A program made the position numbers and the translations under genes. From the NCBI GenBank assembly GCA_947383835.1, contig CANDEV010000001.1:186001-250000 (forward strand): a stretch of DNA of 64,000 bases, given 5' to 3'. This DNA comes from an uncultured Clostridia bacterium (GTDB lineage Bacteria > Bacillota > Clostridia > Oscillospirales > Ruminococcaceae). Positions 7,471 to 14,989 of this stretch are shown here, piece after piece. The notes under the pieces were generated by a model that worked only from the letters and a program-made list of their open reading frames with translations, searched no databases and was not told where the DNA came from. How positions within the stretch are numbered: the stretch's first letter is position 1; the number at the start of each line of letters is the position of its first letter.

Positions 7471-9060
7471 TCAAAATCTGAAATATAAAAACGGATTGTT
7501 TGTATCACCGATAAGCAGCAGGGTGCTTACCGCAAGAAGCACAACGGCGCACAGCGATTTGCAGACTGTAAGAGCCGCCGCACCGCCCTTTGCCATTGAG
7601 CGGTTGTAAAAATCCTCGATAAGCTCGCCGAGCGGCAGTGAGCATATCACCGCAAGTATAAGCAAATAAAGGTTTCCCGTAAGCTCGCCGCGGGTTATTA
7701 TATCCCACTTTGGAGCTGTGCCCGCGCCGAAAAGTACCTTTATAAAGCCGCCAAGTCTGCCGAAATCCTCAAAATAGAATATCACCCAGCCGAACACGAT
7801 TATAAACATACTGTAAATGTGCAGAAACAAACGCGGTATTTTCTCCTGCGCTTTTATAATGGTATATTTTTCAATTATGAGAATAACTCCGAAATAAAGT
7901 CCCCATATAACAAAATTCCAGCTTGCACCGTGCCAAAGACCTGTCAGCAGCCACACAACAATTATGTTAATGGGTTGATGACGGCGGTTTCCGCCAAGGG
8001 GAATATAAACATAGTCCCTGAAAAACGACCCCATGGAAATATGCCACCTGCGCCAGAAGTCGGTTATCGTTGCGCTGATATATGGATAACGGAAGTTTTC
8101 GTCAAACTCAAAGCCGAAGCAGCGTCCCAAACCTATCGCCATATCGGAATATCCCGAAAAATCGAAATATATTTGGAAGGTATAGGCAATTATTCCTATC
8201 CATGCGCCCGCCATAGACAGTCCGCTGAAATCACTGTCCAAAAAATGGGAACTAAGTACCGAGAGTTGATTGGCAAGAATAACCTTTTTGCCAAGACCTA
8301 CCAAAAAGCGGAAAGACCCCTCCGAAACATCGGAAAGAGATATGCTCCTGGTATTTATTTCCTCGGAAATTGTGGTATAGCGGACGATAGGTCCCGCAAT
8401 GAGCTGAGGAAACATGGAAATATATAGCAGAAGCCCCGACATACTCCGCTGTCCGGATACCTTGCCGTAGTAAACGTCCGCAAGATAAGAAAGCGATTGG
8501 AATGTATAAAAGCTTATTCCAATGGGGAGATTTATTTCCGGCACATCAATATTCAGACCTAACGCGTTAAGATTTGCGGCAATAAATCCCGAATATTTGA
8601 ACACGCAGATTATTGCGATATTCAGAATTACACCCACCGCCAACGCCGCTTTGGAACGGGTACTGCCGCGGTCTATCATAAGTCCGACAACGTAATTTAT
8701 CATCACGCTGACAAGCATGAGGACGATATACATAGGCTCGCCCCATGCATAAAATATAAGCGAAAAAATAATCAGCACGGCGTTTGCAAAAGGGTTTTCG
8801 TTGACCTCTGCGCCGAATGAGTACAGCAAAATAAGGGCAAGCATGACCGCCGACACAGCCGGCTTACCCAAAACATAAAATATCAGTAAAATAGCCATCA
8901 AGCCGATATTCATAACAGGGTTTTCATTGAACATAATACCCAGCTTGCGGTTTCTGCGGCGCTGTTTGGCGAGAATTGCGTCACAGCCTCTTGCGATAAG
9001 ATAAAAAATTATGACCGCGGGAAGAAACACATATATGAAAAGCAGATCGGCAAATACCAT
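7471..9060 (-). CDS. MBOAT family O-acyltransferase (AlgI/DltB-like)
   Basis: 529 residues, a multi-pass membrane protein. The start MVFADLLFIYVFLPAV is typical of the family, and GGGGAG lies 14 bases before this ATG. Motifs: PIGISFYTFQSLSYLADVY, the FWRRWHISMGSFFRDY signature, YIPLGGNR, and GLWHGASWNF with the active-site His. The family transfers acyl groups (usually acetyl) across the membrane for modification of exopolysaccharide or teichoic acids. The DHHW protein downstream is the likely extracellular partner. No dlt genes nearby, so polysaccharide O-acetylation is more likely than D-alanylation. Confidence 0.9.
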   Translation of the reverse strand: MVFADLLFIYVFLPAVIIFYLIARGCDAILAKQRRRNRKLGIMFNENPVMNIGLMAILLIFYVLGKPAVSAVMLALILLYSFGAEVNENPFANAVLIIFSLIFYAWGEPMYIVLMLVSVMINYVVGLMIDRGSTRSKAALAVGVILNIAIICVFKYSGFIAANLNALGLNIDVPEINLPIGISFYTFQSLSYLADVYYGKVSGQRSMSGLLLYISMFPQLIAGPIVRYTTISEEINTRSISLSDVSEGSFRFLVGLGKKVILANQLSVLSSHFLDSDFSGLSMAGAWIGIIAYTFQIYFDFSGYSDMAIGLGRCFGFEFDENFRYPYISATITDFWRRWHISMGSFFRDYVYIPLGGNRRHQPINIIVVWLLTGLWHGASWNFVIWGLYFGVILIIEKYTIIKAQEKIPRLFLHIYSMFIIVFGWVIFYFEDFGRLGGFIKVLFGAGTAPKWDIITRGELTGNLYLLILAVICSLPLGELIEDFYNRSMAKGGAAALTVCKSLCAVVLLAVSTLLLIGDTNNPFLYFRF

Positions 9061-9178
9061 TTTGTCATTTTGCGCTCCCCAAAAATGCGAAACGCTTCTC
9101 CTTTCATTGCTTTTGTACAAAAATTTTGCAGGAATTTATGGCAACGTTTTCCAAACCAATTTTTCAAGTCCGAATTTA

Positions 9179-9207
9179 ATTATATCATTTCCGAAAATTT
9201 TCGTCAA
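9179..9207 (-). promoter_or_regulatory. promoter for the MBOAT-DHHW operon
   Basis: Minus strand: TTGACG (9202-9207), 17-bp spacer, TATAAT (9179-9184) with TGA before it. About 120 bp upstream of the MBOAT start. The rest of the 9061-9372 gap holds this leader and the repeat/terminator at 9290-9355; I see no gene. Confidence 0.7.
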
Positions 9208-9289
9208 TAGACAACAAAATGAAAAATGGCAAAAAATTTGCATTATTAAAGGCAATATGCACAAAGGCGGGGAAGCCCCCGCGGGCGGT

Positions 9290-9355
9290 GTCACCCCCAA
9301 TGTTAAAAGGTTATATACCTTACACAAAAAGCCCCCTCAAGGGGGCGGGAAAATT
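9290..9355 (-). repeat. P2 family repeat serving as terminator of the ExbB operon
   Basis: The stretch ACCCCCAATGTTAAAA... ends in GCCCCCTCAAGGGGGC. Read on the minus strand the hairpin GCCCCCTTGAGGGGGC is followed by TTTTT, a good intrinsic terminator for the operon ending at 9373. Related copies are at 22704-22768, 24840-24906, 45493-45560 and, partly, 35688-35711. Confidence 0.65.
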
Positions 9356-9372
9356 ATTACATAATTATATAT

Positions 9373-9804
9373 TTATTGATTATTTTCTGTGTACACAATG
9401 CCGTTTTCCTTAAACTTTTTTATAAGCTCCTCATAAGCGTACTGTGTGGCGGTGTCGCTGAATGATATTCTTACTTCCAAAGTATTCCCGTTTTTGGTGA
9501 TTTCGGCAATAAGCTCGTCAAGATCAAAAATTTTACCGCTGTATAAATATGTATCGCCGTCTATAATTACCTCAACAAAACTTGAATTTTGAACGGTAGT
9601 TGTCATTTCGGTCGTAGTTTCTGTAGTAGTTTCCGTAATTTCTTCGGTAACTGTTGCGTCAGCCTGAACAGCCTCGTTATCGCCGATATTTCCGCCGCGT
9701 CCGCTCAGCCATATTCCGACTCCGACGCCGCCTGCAAATCCAACTGCGGCAGCCAGCACGACCACTACCACAGTACCGACCAGACCCTTTAATTTTTTTC
9801 TCAC
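9373..9804 (-). CDS. membrane-anchored protein, third gene of the ExbB/ExbD-like operon
   Basis: 143 residues with a GTG start preceded by GAGGTGAT. One TM helix (about residues 9-33, VGTVVVVVLAAAVGFAGGVG), then an acidic/Thr linker with ITETTTETTTEMTTT (about 55-70) and a C-terminal domain of about 70 residues with no motif I recognise. Topology suggests an N-in membrane anchor and an extracellular small domain. Its start is 9 bp after the ExbD-like stop, so it should work with that pair. Function unknown. Confidence 0.7.
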   Translation of the reverse strand: MRKKLKGLVGTVVVVVLAAAVGFAGGVGVGIWLSGRGGNIGDNEAVQADATVTEEITETTTETTTEMTTTVQNSSFVEVIIDGDTYLYSGKIFDLDELIAEITKNGNTLEVRISFSDTATQYAYEELIKKFKENGIVYTENNQ

Positions 9805-9813
9805 AACATCACC

Positions 9814-10413
9814 TCATAACACATCTGCGGTGTATGCAGCCTCCGCCAGATATAGGTTTGTAAAATTATACTCCGCTTCTTTCAGTTCCTTAAAAATAAT
9901 ATTTTTTGCATATCTGGAGCCGTAGCTTTTTTTATTGTACTTGAAAACGCCGATTATAACGTCGTCCTTTTTAAATTTTTCACGGTTTAATATGGTAACA
10001 AACTCGTCGGTAATATCCGTACTGTTTGCCGAGGAAATCGTTCCTATCTCGGTCTCTCCCCTGTATACAGTCATTTTCCAGATATTTTCCCTGTTTATTT
10101 CCAGTTCGGCGCTTATAAAATGACCGTTTTTAAAATCAAGCAAAGCCTGCATATTATCCGCGGCTTTTTCGTCTGTTTCGCGTATTTTTTCCAGCTCTGC
10201 GATCGCTTGCTTTTGCCAGTCCTCTTTTTCATCCTCTAATTTTTGCCTGTCGGATTCAAGCTGCTCGGACTGTGCGGCAGCGGCTTCCATTTGCTCGGAG
10301 GCCTCTTCCTTGATATCGTCCACGGAAAATTTAAAATTTATCAGAAAGAAAAAAAGGATTATCATTGTAATATCAAGCAGCGAGGTAAAGTCCAAAGATA
10401 TTTTACGCTTCAT
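9814..10413 (-). CDS. ExbD/TolR/MotB-like stator protein
   Basis: 199 residues from ATG 10413, which overlaps the stop of the ExbB-like gene (ATGAAGCGTAA); a longer start at 10443 is possible. The N-terminus KRKISLDFTSLLDITMIILFFF matches the ExbD pattern, with Asp14 at the head of the single TM helix as the probable proton carrier. A long acidic/Lys coiled coil follows (about residues 32-95, MEAAAAQSEQLESDRQKLED), then a C-terminal alpha/beta domain (about 110-199). No OmpA-type peptidoglycan motif is seen. Confidence 0.75.
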   Translation of the reverse strand: MKRKISLDFTSLLDITMIILFFFLINFKFSVDDIKEEASEQMEAAAAQSEQLESDRQKLEDEKEDWQKQAIAELEKIRETDEKAADNMQALLDFKNGHFISAELEINRENIWKMTVYRGETEIGTISSANSTDITDEFVTILNREKFKKDDVIIGVFKYNKKSYGSRYAKNIIFKELKEAEYNFTNLYLAEAAYTADVL

Positions 10414-10942
10414 CACATTCACCATTTTCTTCCGTTTCATCAAGATTTTTACGCTGGATACCTATATTATATTTTTCGTTTGCCATTTCAATTTTGGTAC
10501 TTACAGAGCTGTCTGCAAGCTTAAATACCACGCCGAAAACAGCTCCCCAGAATGTGGACGTCAATGCTCCGAAAAAATTATTTGTTATGCTGCCGTTATC
10601 TGCGGACAGGTCTAAGCTAAGTAGGGCAAGAACAGTACCTATCATTCCCAAAAGAGGGAAAATCGAAACAATATTTACAAAAAATCCGTAAAATTTATCC
10701 TGCTTAAAGTGAATTTCCATAAGTTCAGCCTCGGAAATTTTTTCAGGCTTTTTCAATGTCTCGGGTTTTCGGTCATTTTCCTTTCTTTTTACCGTAAGCT
10801 CGTCGAAATAGCTTAACAGCTTTTTATTTTCAATTTCAGTTTTTATGTACACCCAAAAGGTAATAACGGCAAAAATAAAAATTATTCCGTCATAGCCTAT
10901 TATATTTTTTGCTATAGTATTTAATACGCTCACATTTTCCAT
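10403..10942 (-). CDS. ExbB/TolQ/MotA-like proton channel protein
   Basis: 179 residues with three predicted TM helices: about 14-34, 85-108 and 123-145. The last two carry FPLLGMIGTVLALLSL and FFGALTSTFWGAVFGVVFKL, the Gly/Ala/Thr-rich pore-helix pattern of the MotA/TolQ/ExbB family. A charged cytoplasmic loop (about 40-80) separates TM1 and TM2. Such proteins use ion flow to drive an ExbD/TolR/MotB partner, which is the next gene. No TonB or outer-membrane partner would be expected in a Gram-positive, so the task is open. It has its own promoter and GGGAGGAATGAT. Confidence 0.8.
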   Translation of the reverse strand: MENVSVLNTIAKNIIGYDGIIFIFAVITFWVYIKTEIENKKLLSYFDELTVKRKENDRKPETLKKPEKISEAELMEIHFKQDKFYGFFVNIVSIFPLLGMIGTVLALLSLDLSADNGSITNNFFGALTSTFWGAVFGVVFKLADSSVSTKIEMANEKYNIGIQRKNLDETEENGECDEA

Positions 10943-10962
10943 ATATCATTCCTCCCGTTTTT

Positions 10963-10991
10963 ATTATACCACACATTCCGGCTGTTTTCAA
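10963..10991 (-). promoter_or_regulatory. promoter for the ExbB-like operon
   Basis: Minus strand: TTGAAA (10986-10991), 17-bp spacer, TATAAT (10963-10968) with extended TGG; 20 bp upstream of the ExbB-like start. Confidence 0.75.
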
Positions 10992-11002
10992 CAAAATCCC
11001 GC

Positions 11003-11038
11003 AAAAAAATAAGCCGCCGTGCAAAATGCACAGCGGCT
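11003..11038 (-). terminator. terminator of the glg operon
   Basis: On the minus strand AGCCGCTGTGCA and TGCACGGCGGCT form a hairpin around TTT, followed by a T-run (A-run at 11003-11009 on plus). It lies 18 bp after the glgA stop. Confidence 0.85.
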
Positions 11039-11055
11039 GAATTACTTTATTTAAT

Positions 11056-12477
11056 TTAGTTCTGTCCTGCAAGCTCGCGGTAAAGACCCATATAAAGCTC
11101 TGCGGAAACTGCCCAGCTATAGTCGTTCTTCATTGCAGCTATAACCAACTTTTTCCACTCGTCCTTATTATCATAAAGCTCCTTTGCACGGCGTGTTGCG
11201 TCCAGCATATCGTGAGCGTTGTAGGTCTTGAATGTGAAGCCGTTTCCGTTTTCGCCGCCTGCGTCTCGGATACTGTCGCGGAGACCGCCTGTTTCACGGA
11301 CTATAGGTATTGTTCCGTATCTAAGCGATATCATCTGCGCAAGTCCGCAAGGCTCGCTCTGTGACGGCATAAGGAACATATCCGCAGAGGAGTATATCCT
11401 TCTTGCAAGGTCGGGGAGAAAACCGATCGTCGCGCTTACTCTGTCGGGGTGTCTCCATGCCATTTCCTTGAAGAAGTCCTCGTAAATCTTTTCGCCGGAA
11501 CCGAGAATTGCAAACTTATAGCCGAGGTTCAGCATATCCTCAAAGACATATTTGATAAGGTCGATACCCTTGTGGGAAACGAAACGGGTGATTATACCGA
11601 TAACAGGCTCGTCGCCCTCCTGCAAGTGCAGCTCTTCAAGCAGCGCCTTTTTGCACTCCGCCTTGCCCTTAAGGTTTTTAACGGAGAAATTCTTTGTGAG
11701 CAGCGGATCCTTTTCGGGGTCGAAGGTATCAACGTCGATACCGTTCAGGAAGCCGCAAAGCTTATACTGCTTGTTGACCAAGGCTCTGTCCAGACCGTGG
11801 GAGTACCATGGGTCAAGGATTTCCCAAGCATAGCTGGGTGAAACCGTTGTTATCTTATCGGCGCACTCAAACGCACCCTTCATAAGGTTTACACAGCCAT
11901 CGTATTCAAGCAGCTTTGTGTGGTACATAGGTATGCCCAGAACCTCGTTCAGCACCTCCATGCCGTACTTGCCCTGATACTGAATATTGTGTATCGTGAA
12001 CACGGTCTTGATGTTGTCGTAGCCGTACTGATACTTATAGAAAACATTATAGTACACGGGAACGAGGGCTGTCTGCCAGTCGTTACAGTTGATGACGTCG
12101 GGTTTCCAGCCGATATGCTTCAGCATTTCCATAACGGCTCTGGAGAGGAACACGAAACGCTCGCAATCATCATAAAAGCCGTACAGACCGTCTCTGCCGA
12201 AATAGTATTCATTATCGAGAAGATAATAAGTAACTCCGTTTGCAACGCCCTTGAAAACTCCGCAGTACTGTTTTCTCCAGCCTACGTCAACTGTGAAGTT
12301 GGTTATAAATTCAAGTCCTGCGCGAAGCTCGGGCTTTGTGTTTTTGTAAAGGGGAAGAACTACGCGGCAATCCTGTCCGGCAGCGTTAAGAGCGCGTGGC
12401 AGCGAGCCTGCTACATCGGCGAGTCCGCCGGAAGCAGCATAGGGAACAGCTTCGGAAGCAGCATATAAAATATTCAT
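11056..12477 (-). CDS. glgA: glycogen synthase (ADP-glucose type)
   Basis: 473 residues, GT5 family, GT-B fold. It transfers glucose from ADP-glucose to the non-reducing ends of glycogen. N-terminal catalytic region MNILYAASEAVPYAASGGL, then VINCNDWQTALVP, YQGKYG, the C-terminal IITRFVSHKGIDL and MFLMPSQSEPCGLAQMISLRYG. The usual K-T/S-G-G-L motif near residue 15 reads A-S-G-G-L: the Lys that contacts the ADP-glucose phosphate in the E. coli enzyme is Ala here. Fourth gene of the glg operon, 112 bp after glgD. Confidence 0.95.
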   Translation of the reverse strand: MNILYAASEAVPYAASGGLADVAGSLPRALNAAGQDCRVVLPLYKNTKPELRAGLEFITNFTVDVGWRKQYCGVFKGVANGVTYYLLDNEYYFGRDGLYGFYDDCERFVFLSRAVMEMLKHIGWKPDVINCNDWQTALVPVYYNVFYKYQYGYDNIKTVFTIHNIQYQGKYGMEVLNEVLGIPMYHTKLLEYDGCVNLMKGAFECADKITTVSPSYAWEILDPWYSHGLDRALVNKQYKLCGFLNGIDVDTFDPEKDPLLTKNFSVKNLKGKAECKKALLEELHLQEGDEPVIGIITRFVSHKGIDLIKYVFEDMLNLGYKFAILGSGEKIYEDFFKEMAWRHPDRVSATIGFLPDLARRIYSSADMFLMPSQSEPCGLAQMISLRYGTIPIVRETGGLRDSIRDAGGENGNGFTFKTYNAHDMLDATRRAKELYDNKDEWKKLVIAAMKNDYSWAVSAELYMGLYRELAGQN

Positions 12478-12589
12478 AATAATATACCTTTTACCTTTCT
12501 ATTTTTAGTAGTTCATAGGACGAGACCGGAAGCCTGTCTCCGAAATTCCGGCGGACGTTCCCGATCTCTCCTTAAAATTCAGTTCAGCT

Positions 12590-13714
12590 TTAAATCACTG
12601 CGCCTTTGCCCAAAAACAGCGGGTAATTCTGTGAGCCTGTGAGAAGTCTCATGTCGCTGATCTTTACATTCTTGTCGGTAATGACATAGTTGATGTCGCA
12701 CTTGCTGCCGATATTGGTATCCTGCATAAGGATAGCGTTCTTGACAACAGCGCCCTTGCCTATCTTTACGCCGCGGAAGAGTACGCAGTTTTCAACCGTA
12801 CCCTCGATAATACAGCCGTCGCCGATAAGAGAATTCTTAACGCTTGCGCCGATGCCGAATTTAGCGGGAGGATTATCACGAACCTTTGTGTAAATAGGTC
12901 TGTTCTCCTTGAACAGTTTGGACTTGTTCTCGCTGTTCAGCAGGGACATATTTGCTTTATAGAACGTCTCCATAGAGGTTATCTTGCTGAAGTAGCCGTC
13001 GTGACGGTACGCCATTATCTTGTACTCGTGAGTTCTGCCCTGAAGTATAGCCTGCTCAAAGCTGAAAAGGCTTCTTGAAGCGGACTCCAAAACGATATTT
13101 TTAAGGAATTCCTTAGACAGCACGAACATATTCAGAGAGATGTTGCAGGCGCCGCTGATAACCGGATTAAGAAGCACGTCCACAACTCTGTTGTCATCGT
13201 TGATGCTGAACACCGTAGCGTGCTGAGCCTGCTCTGTGGAAACAACGTCCTTTGCGTAAACTGCTGTAATATCCGCGCCTGTTTCAACGTGGGACTCAAC
13301 AACCTTTGCAAAGTCGATATTTGCAACAACGTCGCAGTCGGAAAGCACAACGTAATCTGCGTCGGAGGTCTTTATAAAGTCCCAAACGCCGTAGAGAGCC
13401 TCAAGTCTGCCTCTGTACATACCGCTCTGAACATGGCTGAAAGGAGGCAGCAGGTGAAGTCCGCCGATCTTTCTTGCCAGATCCCACTCGCGTCCGCTTC
13501 CCAAATGGTCAAGCAGGGACTGATAGTTGGACTTTGTGATAACGCCGACCTCGTCAACGCCGCTGTTCACCATATTGGAGAGAGGGAAGTCGATAAGGCG
13601 GTAGCGTCCGCCGAAAAGGACGGAACCCATGGTTCTTTCTTTGGTAAGGTCGGGGATAGTGCCGTCGTGCATATTTGAAAAAATCAAACCTAATACTTTT
13701 CTGTTACTGCTCAT
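12590..13714 (-). CDS. glgD: GlgD, regulatory subunit of ADP-glucose pyrophosphorylase
   Basis: 374 residues. Same fold as GlgC (Rossmann-like N-domain to about 240, then a left-handed beta-helix with hexad repeats such as GCIIEGTVENCVLF). The nucleotide-binding GGxGxRL of GlgC is missing: the N-terminus reads LGLIFSNMHDGTIPDL. This is the Firmicute GlgD pattern. In studied species GlgD alone is weak or inactive but activates GlgC in a heterotetramer. It lies 14 bp after glgC. Confidence 0.93.
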   Translation of the reverse strand: MSSNRKVLGLIFSNMHDGTIPDLTKERTMGSVLFGGRYRLIDFPLSNMVNSGVDEVGVITKSNYQSLLDHLGSGREWDLARKIGGLHLLPPFSHVQSGMYRGRLEALYGVWDFIKTSDADYVVLSDCDVVANIDFAKVVESHVETGADITAVYAKDVVSTEQAQHATVFSINDDNRVVDVLLNPVISGACNISLNMFVLSKEFLKNIVLESASRSLFSFEQAILQGRTHEYKIMAYRHDGYFSKITSMETFYKANMSLLNSENKSKLFKENRPIYTKVRDNPPAKFGIGASVKNSLIGDGCIIEGTVENCVLFRGVKIGKGAVVKNAILMQDTNIGSKCDINYVITDKNVKISDMRLLTGSQNYPLFLGKGAVI

Positions 13715-13728
13715 AAATCAGTTCCTCC

Positions 13729-14934
13729 TTACATATTTTCCGAAATGATCTGCTTCGGAAGAACCTTTGCATTTTCGGATATGGTAATGTTGTGTCCCAC
13801 AACAGCTATTCCCCAGTCGTCTCTGTTCTCGACGGTCTCGGGACGTGCGCCTATCTGTGCGCCCGCTTCAACTGTGCAGTTTTCGCCGACTATGGCATAT
13901 TCAACTATAGCTCCCGATTTGATAACGGAGCCGGGCATGATTATAGAGTCGGTAACGGTAGCTCCCGCCTCAACTGTAACGCCCTCGTACAGTATAGAGA
14001 AATCAACTGTACCGTCCACGGTGCAGCCGTCAGTAACCATAGAGTTCTCGATAACAGCGTCAGAACCGATATACTGGGGCGGCATAATGGGATTTCTGGA
14101 GTACATTTTCCAGTCGGGGTCGTAAAGGTCTATAGGGATATTGGGATTGAGCAAGTCCATATTGGCTTCCCAAAGGGAGTCGAGAGTACCAACGTCCTTC
14201 CAGTAGCCGTCGAATGTGTAGGCAACCATTTTCTCCTTTGCTTTAAGCATATTGGGAATGATCGCCTTACCGAAGTCCTTGTCCTCATCGGGGTTATTCT
14301 CGTTGTCGATAAGGTACTGCTTCAGCTTCTTCCATGTGAAGATGTAGATACCCATTGAAGCCAGTGTGGAACGAGGGTTCTTCGGCTTTTCCTCAAAGTC
14401 AACGATATTGTCGTTTTCGTCTGTTATCATAATGCCGAAACGGGAAGCCTCCTCCTTGGGAACGTCCAGCACCGCGATAGTTGCATCGGCATTTGTCTTT
14501 TTATGGAAGTCAAGCATATCGTTGTAGTCCATTTTATAGATATGGTCGCCCGAAAGAATTACAACATATTCGGGGTCGTAGCGGTCAACGAATGCTATAT
14601 TCTGATAAATAGCGTTGGCAGTGCCCTTATACCACTCTGCGCCGAGAGCAGTCTGATACGGAGGCAGGCAGTGTGCGCCGCCGTACTGCTTGTCAAGGTC
14701 CCATGGCTGTCCGTTGCCTATATAGTCGTGGAGCACCAGGGGCTGATACTGTGTAAGAACGCCTACTGTGTCAATACCTGAATTGACGCAGTTTGAAAGA
14801 GGGAAGTCAATAATTCTGTATTTGCCGCCGTAAGGAACAGCAGGCTTTGCCATATCATGGGTCAGAGCGTACAGACGGCTTCCCTGACCGCCTGCAAGCA
14901 GCATTGCAACGCATTCTTTCTTGGTTGTATACAT
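13729..14934 (-). CDS. glgC: glucose-1-phosphate adenylyltransferase
   Basis: 401 residues. It makes ADP-glucose from ATP and glucose-1-phosphate, the committed step of glycogen synthesis. Motifs: AMLLAGGQGSRLYALT (nucleotide loop), KPAVPYGGKYRIIDF, the GTANAIYQN substrate block, SGDHIYKMDY with the metal-binding Asp, and VDFEEKPKNP. The C-terminal beta-helix has hexads (VTDGCTVDGTVDFSIL). It probably works as a GlgC/GlgD heterotetramer with the next gene. It sits 55 bp after glgB. Confidence 0.96.
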   Translation of the reverse strand: MYTTKKECVAMLLAGGQGSRLYALTHDMAKPAVPYGGKYRIIDFPLSNCVNSGIDTVGVLTQYQPLVLHDYIGNGQPWDLDKQYGGAHCLPPYQTALGAEWYKGTANAIYQNIAFVDRYDPEYVVILSGDHIYKMDYNDMLDFHKKTNADATIAVLDVPKEEASRFGIMITDENDNIVDFEEKPKNPRSTLASMGIYIFTWKKLKQYLIDNENNPDEDKDFGKAIIPNMLKAKEKMVAYTFDGYWKDVGTLDSLWEANMDLLNPNIPIDLYDPDWKMYSRNPIMPPQYIGSDAVIENSMVTDGCTVDGTVDFSILYEGVTVEAGATVTDSIIMPGSVIKSGAIVEYAIVGENCTVEAGAQIGARPETVENRDDWGIAVVGHNITISENAKVLPKQIISENM

Positions 14935-14989
14935 TCTGATTATCCTCCTAAATATTGGGATTGTTTTGCTGAATTATTCGGACTGTCAA

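Noticed and set aside
10403..10942. Zorya defence operon (ZorA/ZorB)
   Set aside because: ExbB/ExbD-like pair present, but no OmpA domain, no ZorC/D/E or helicase nearby.
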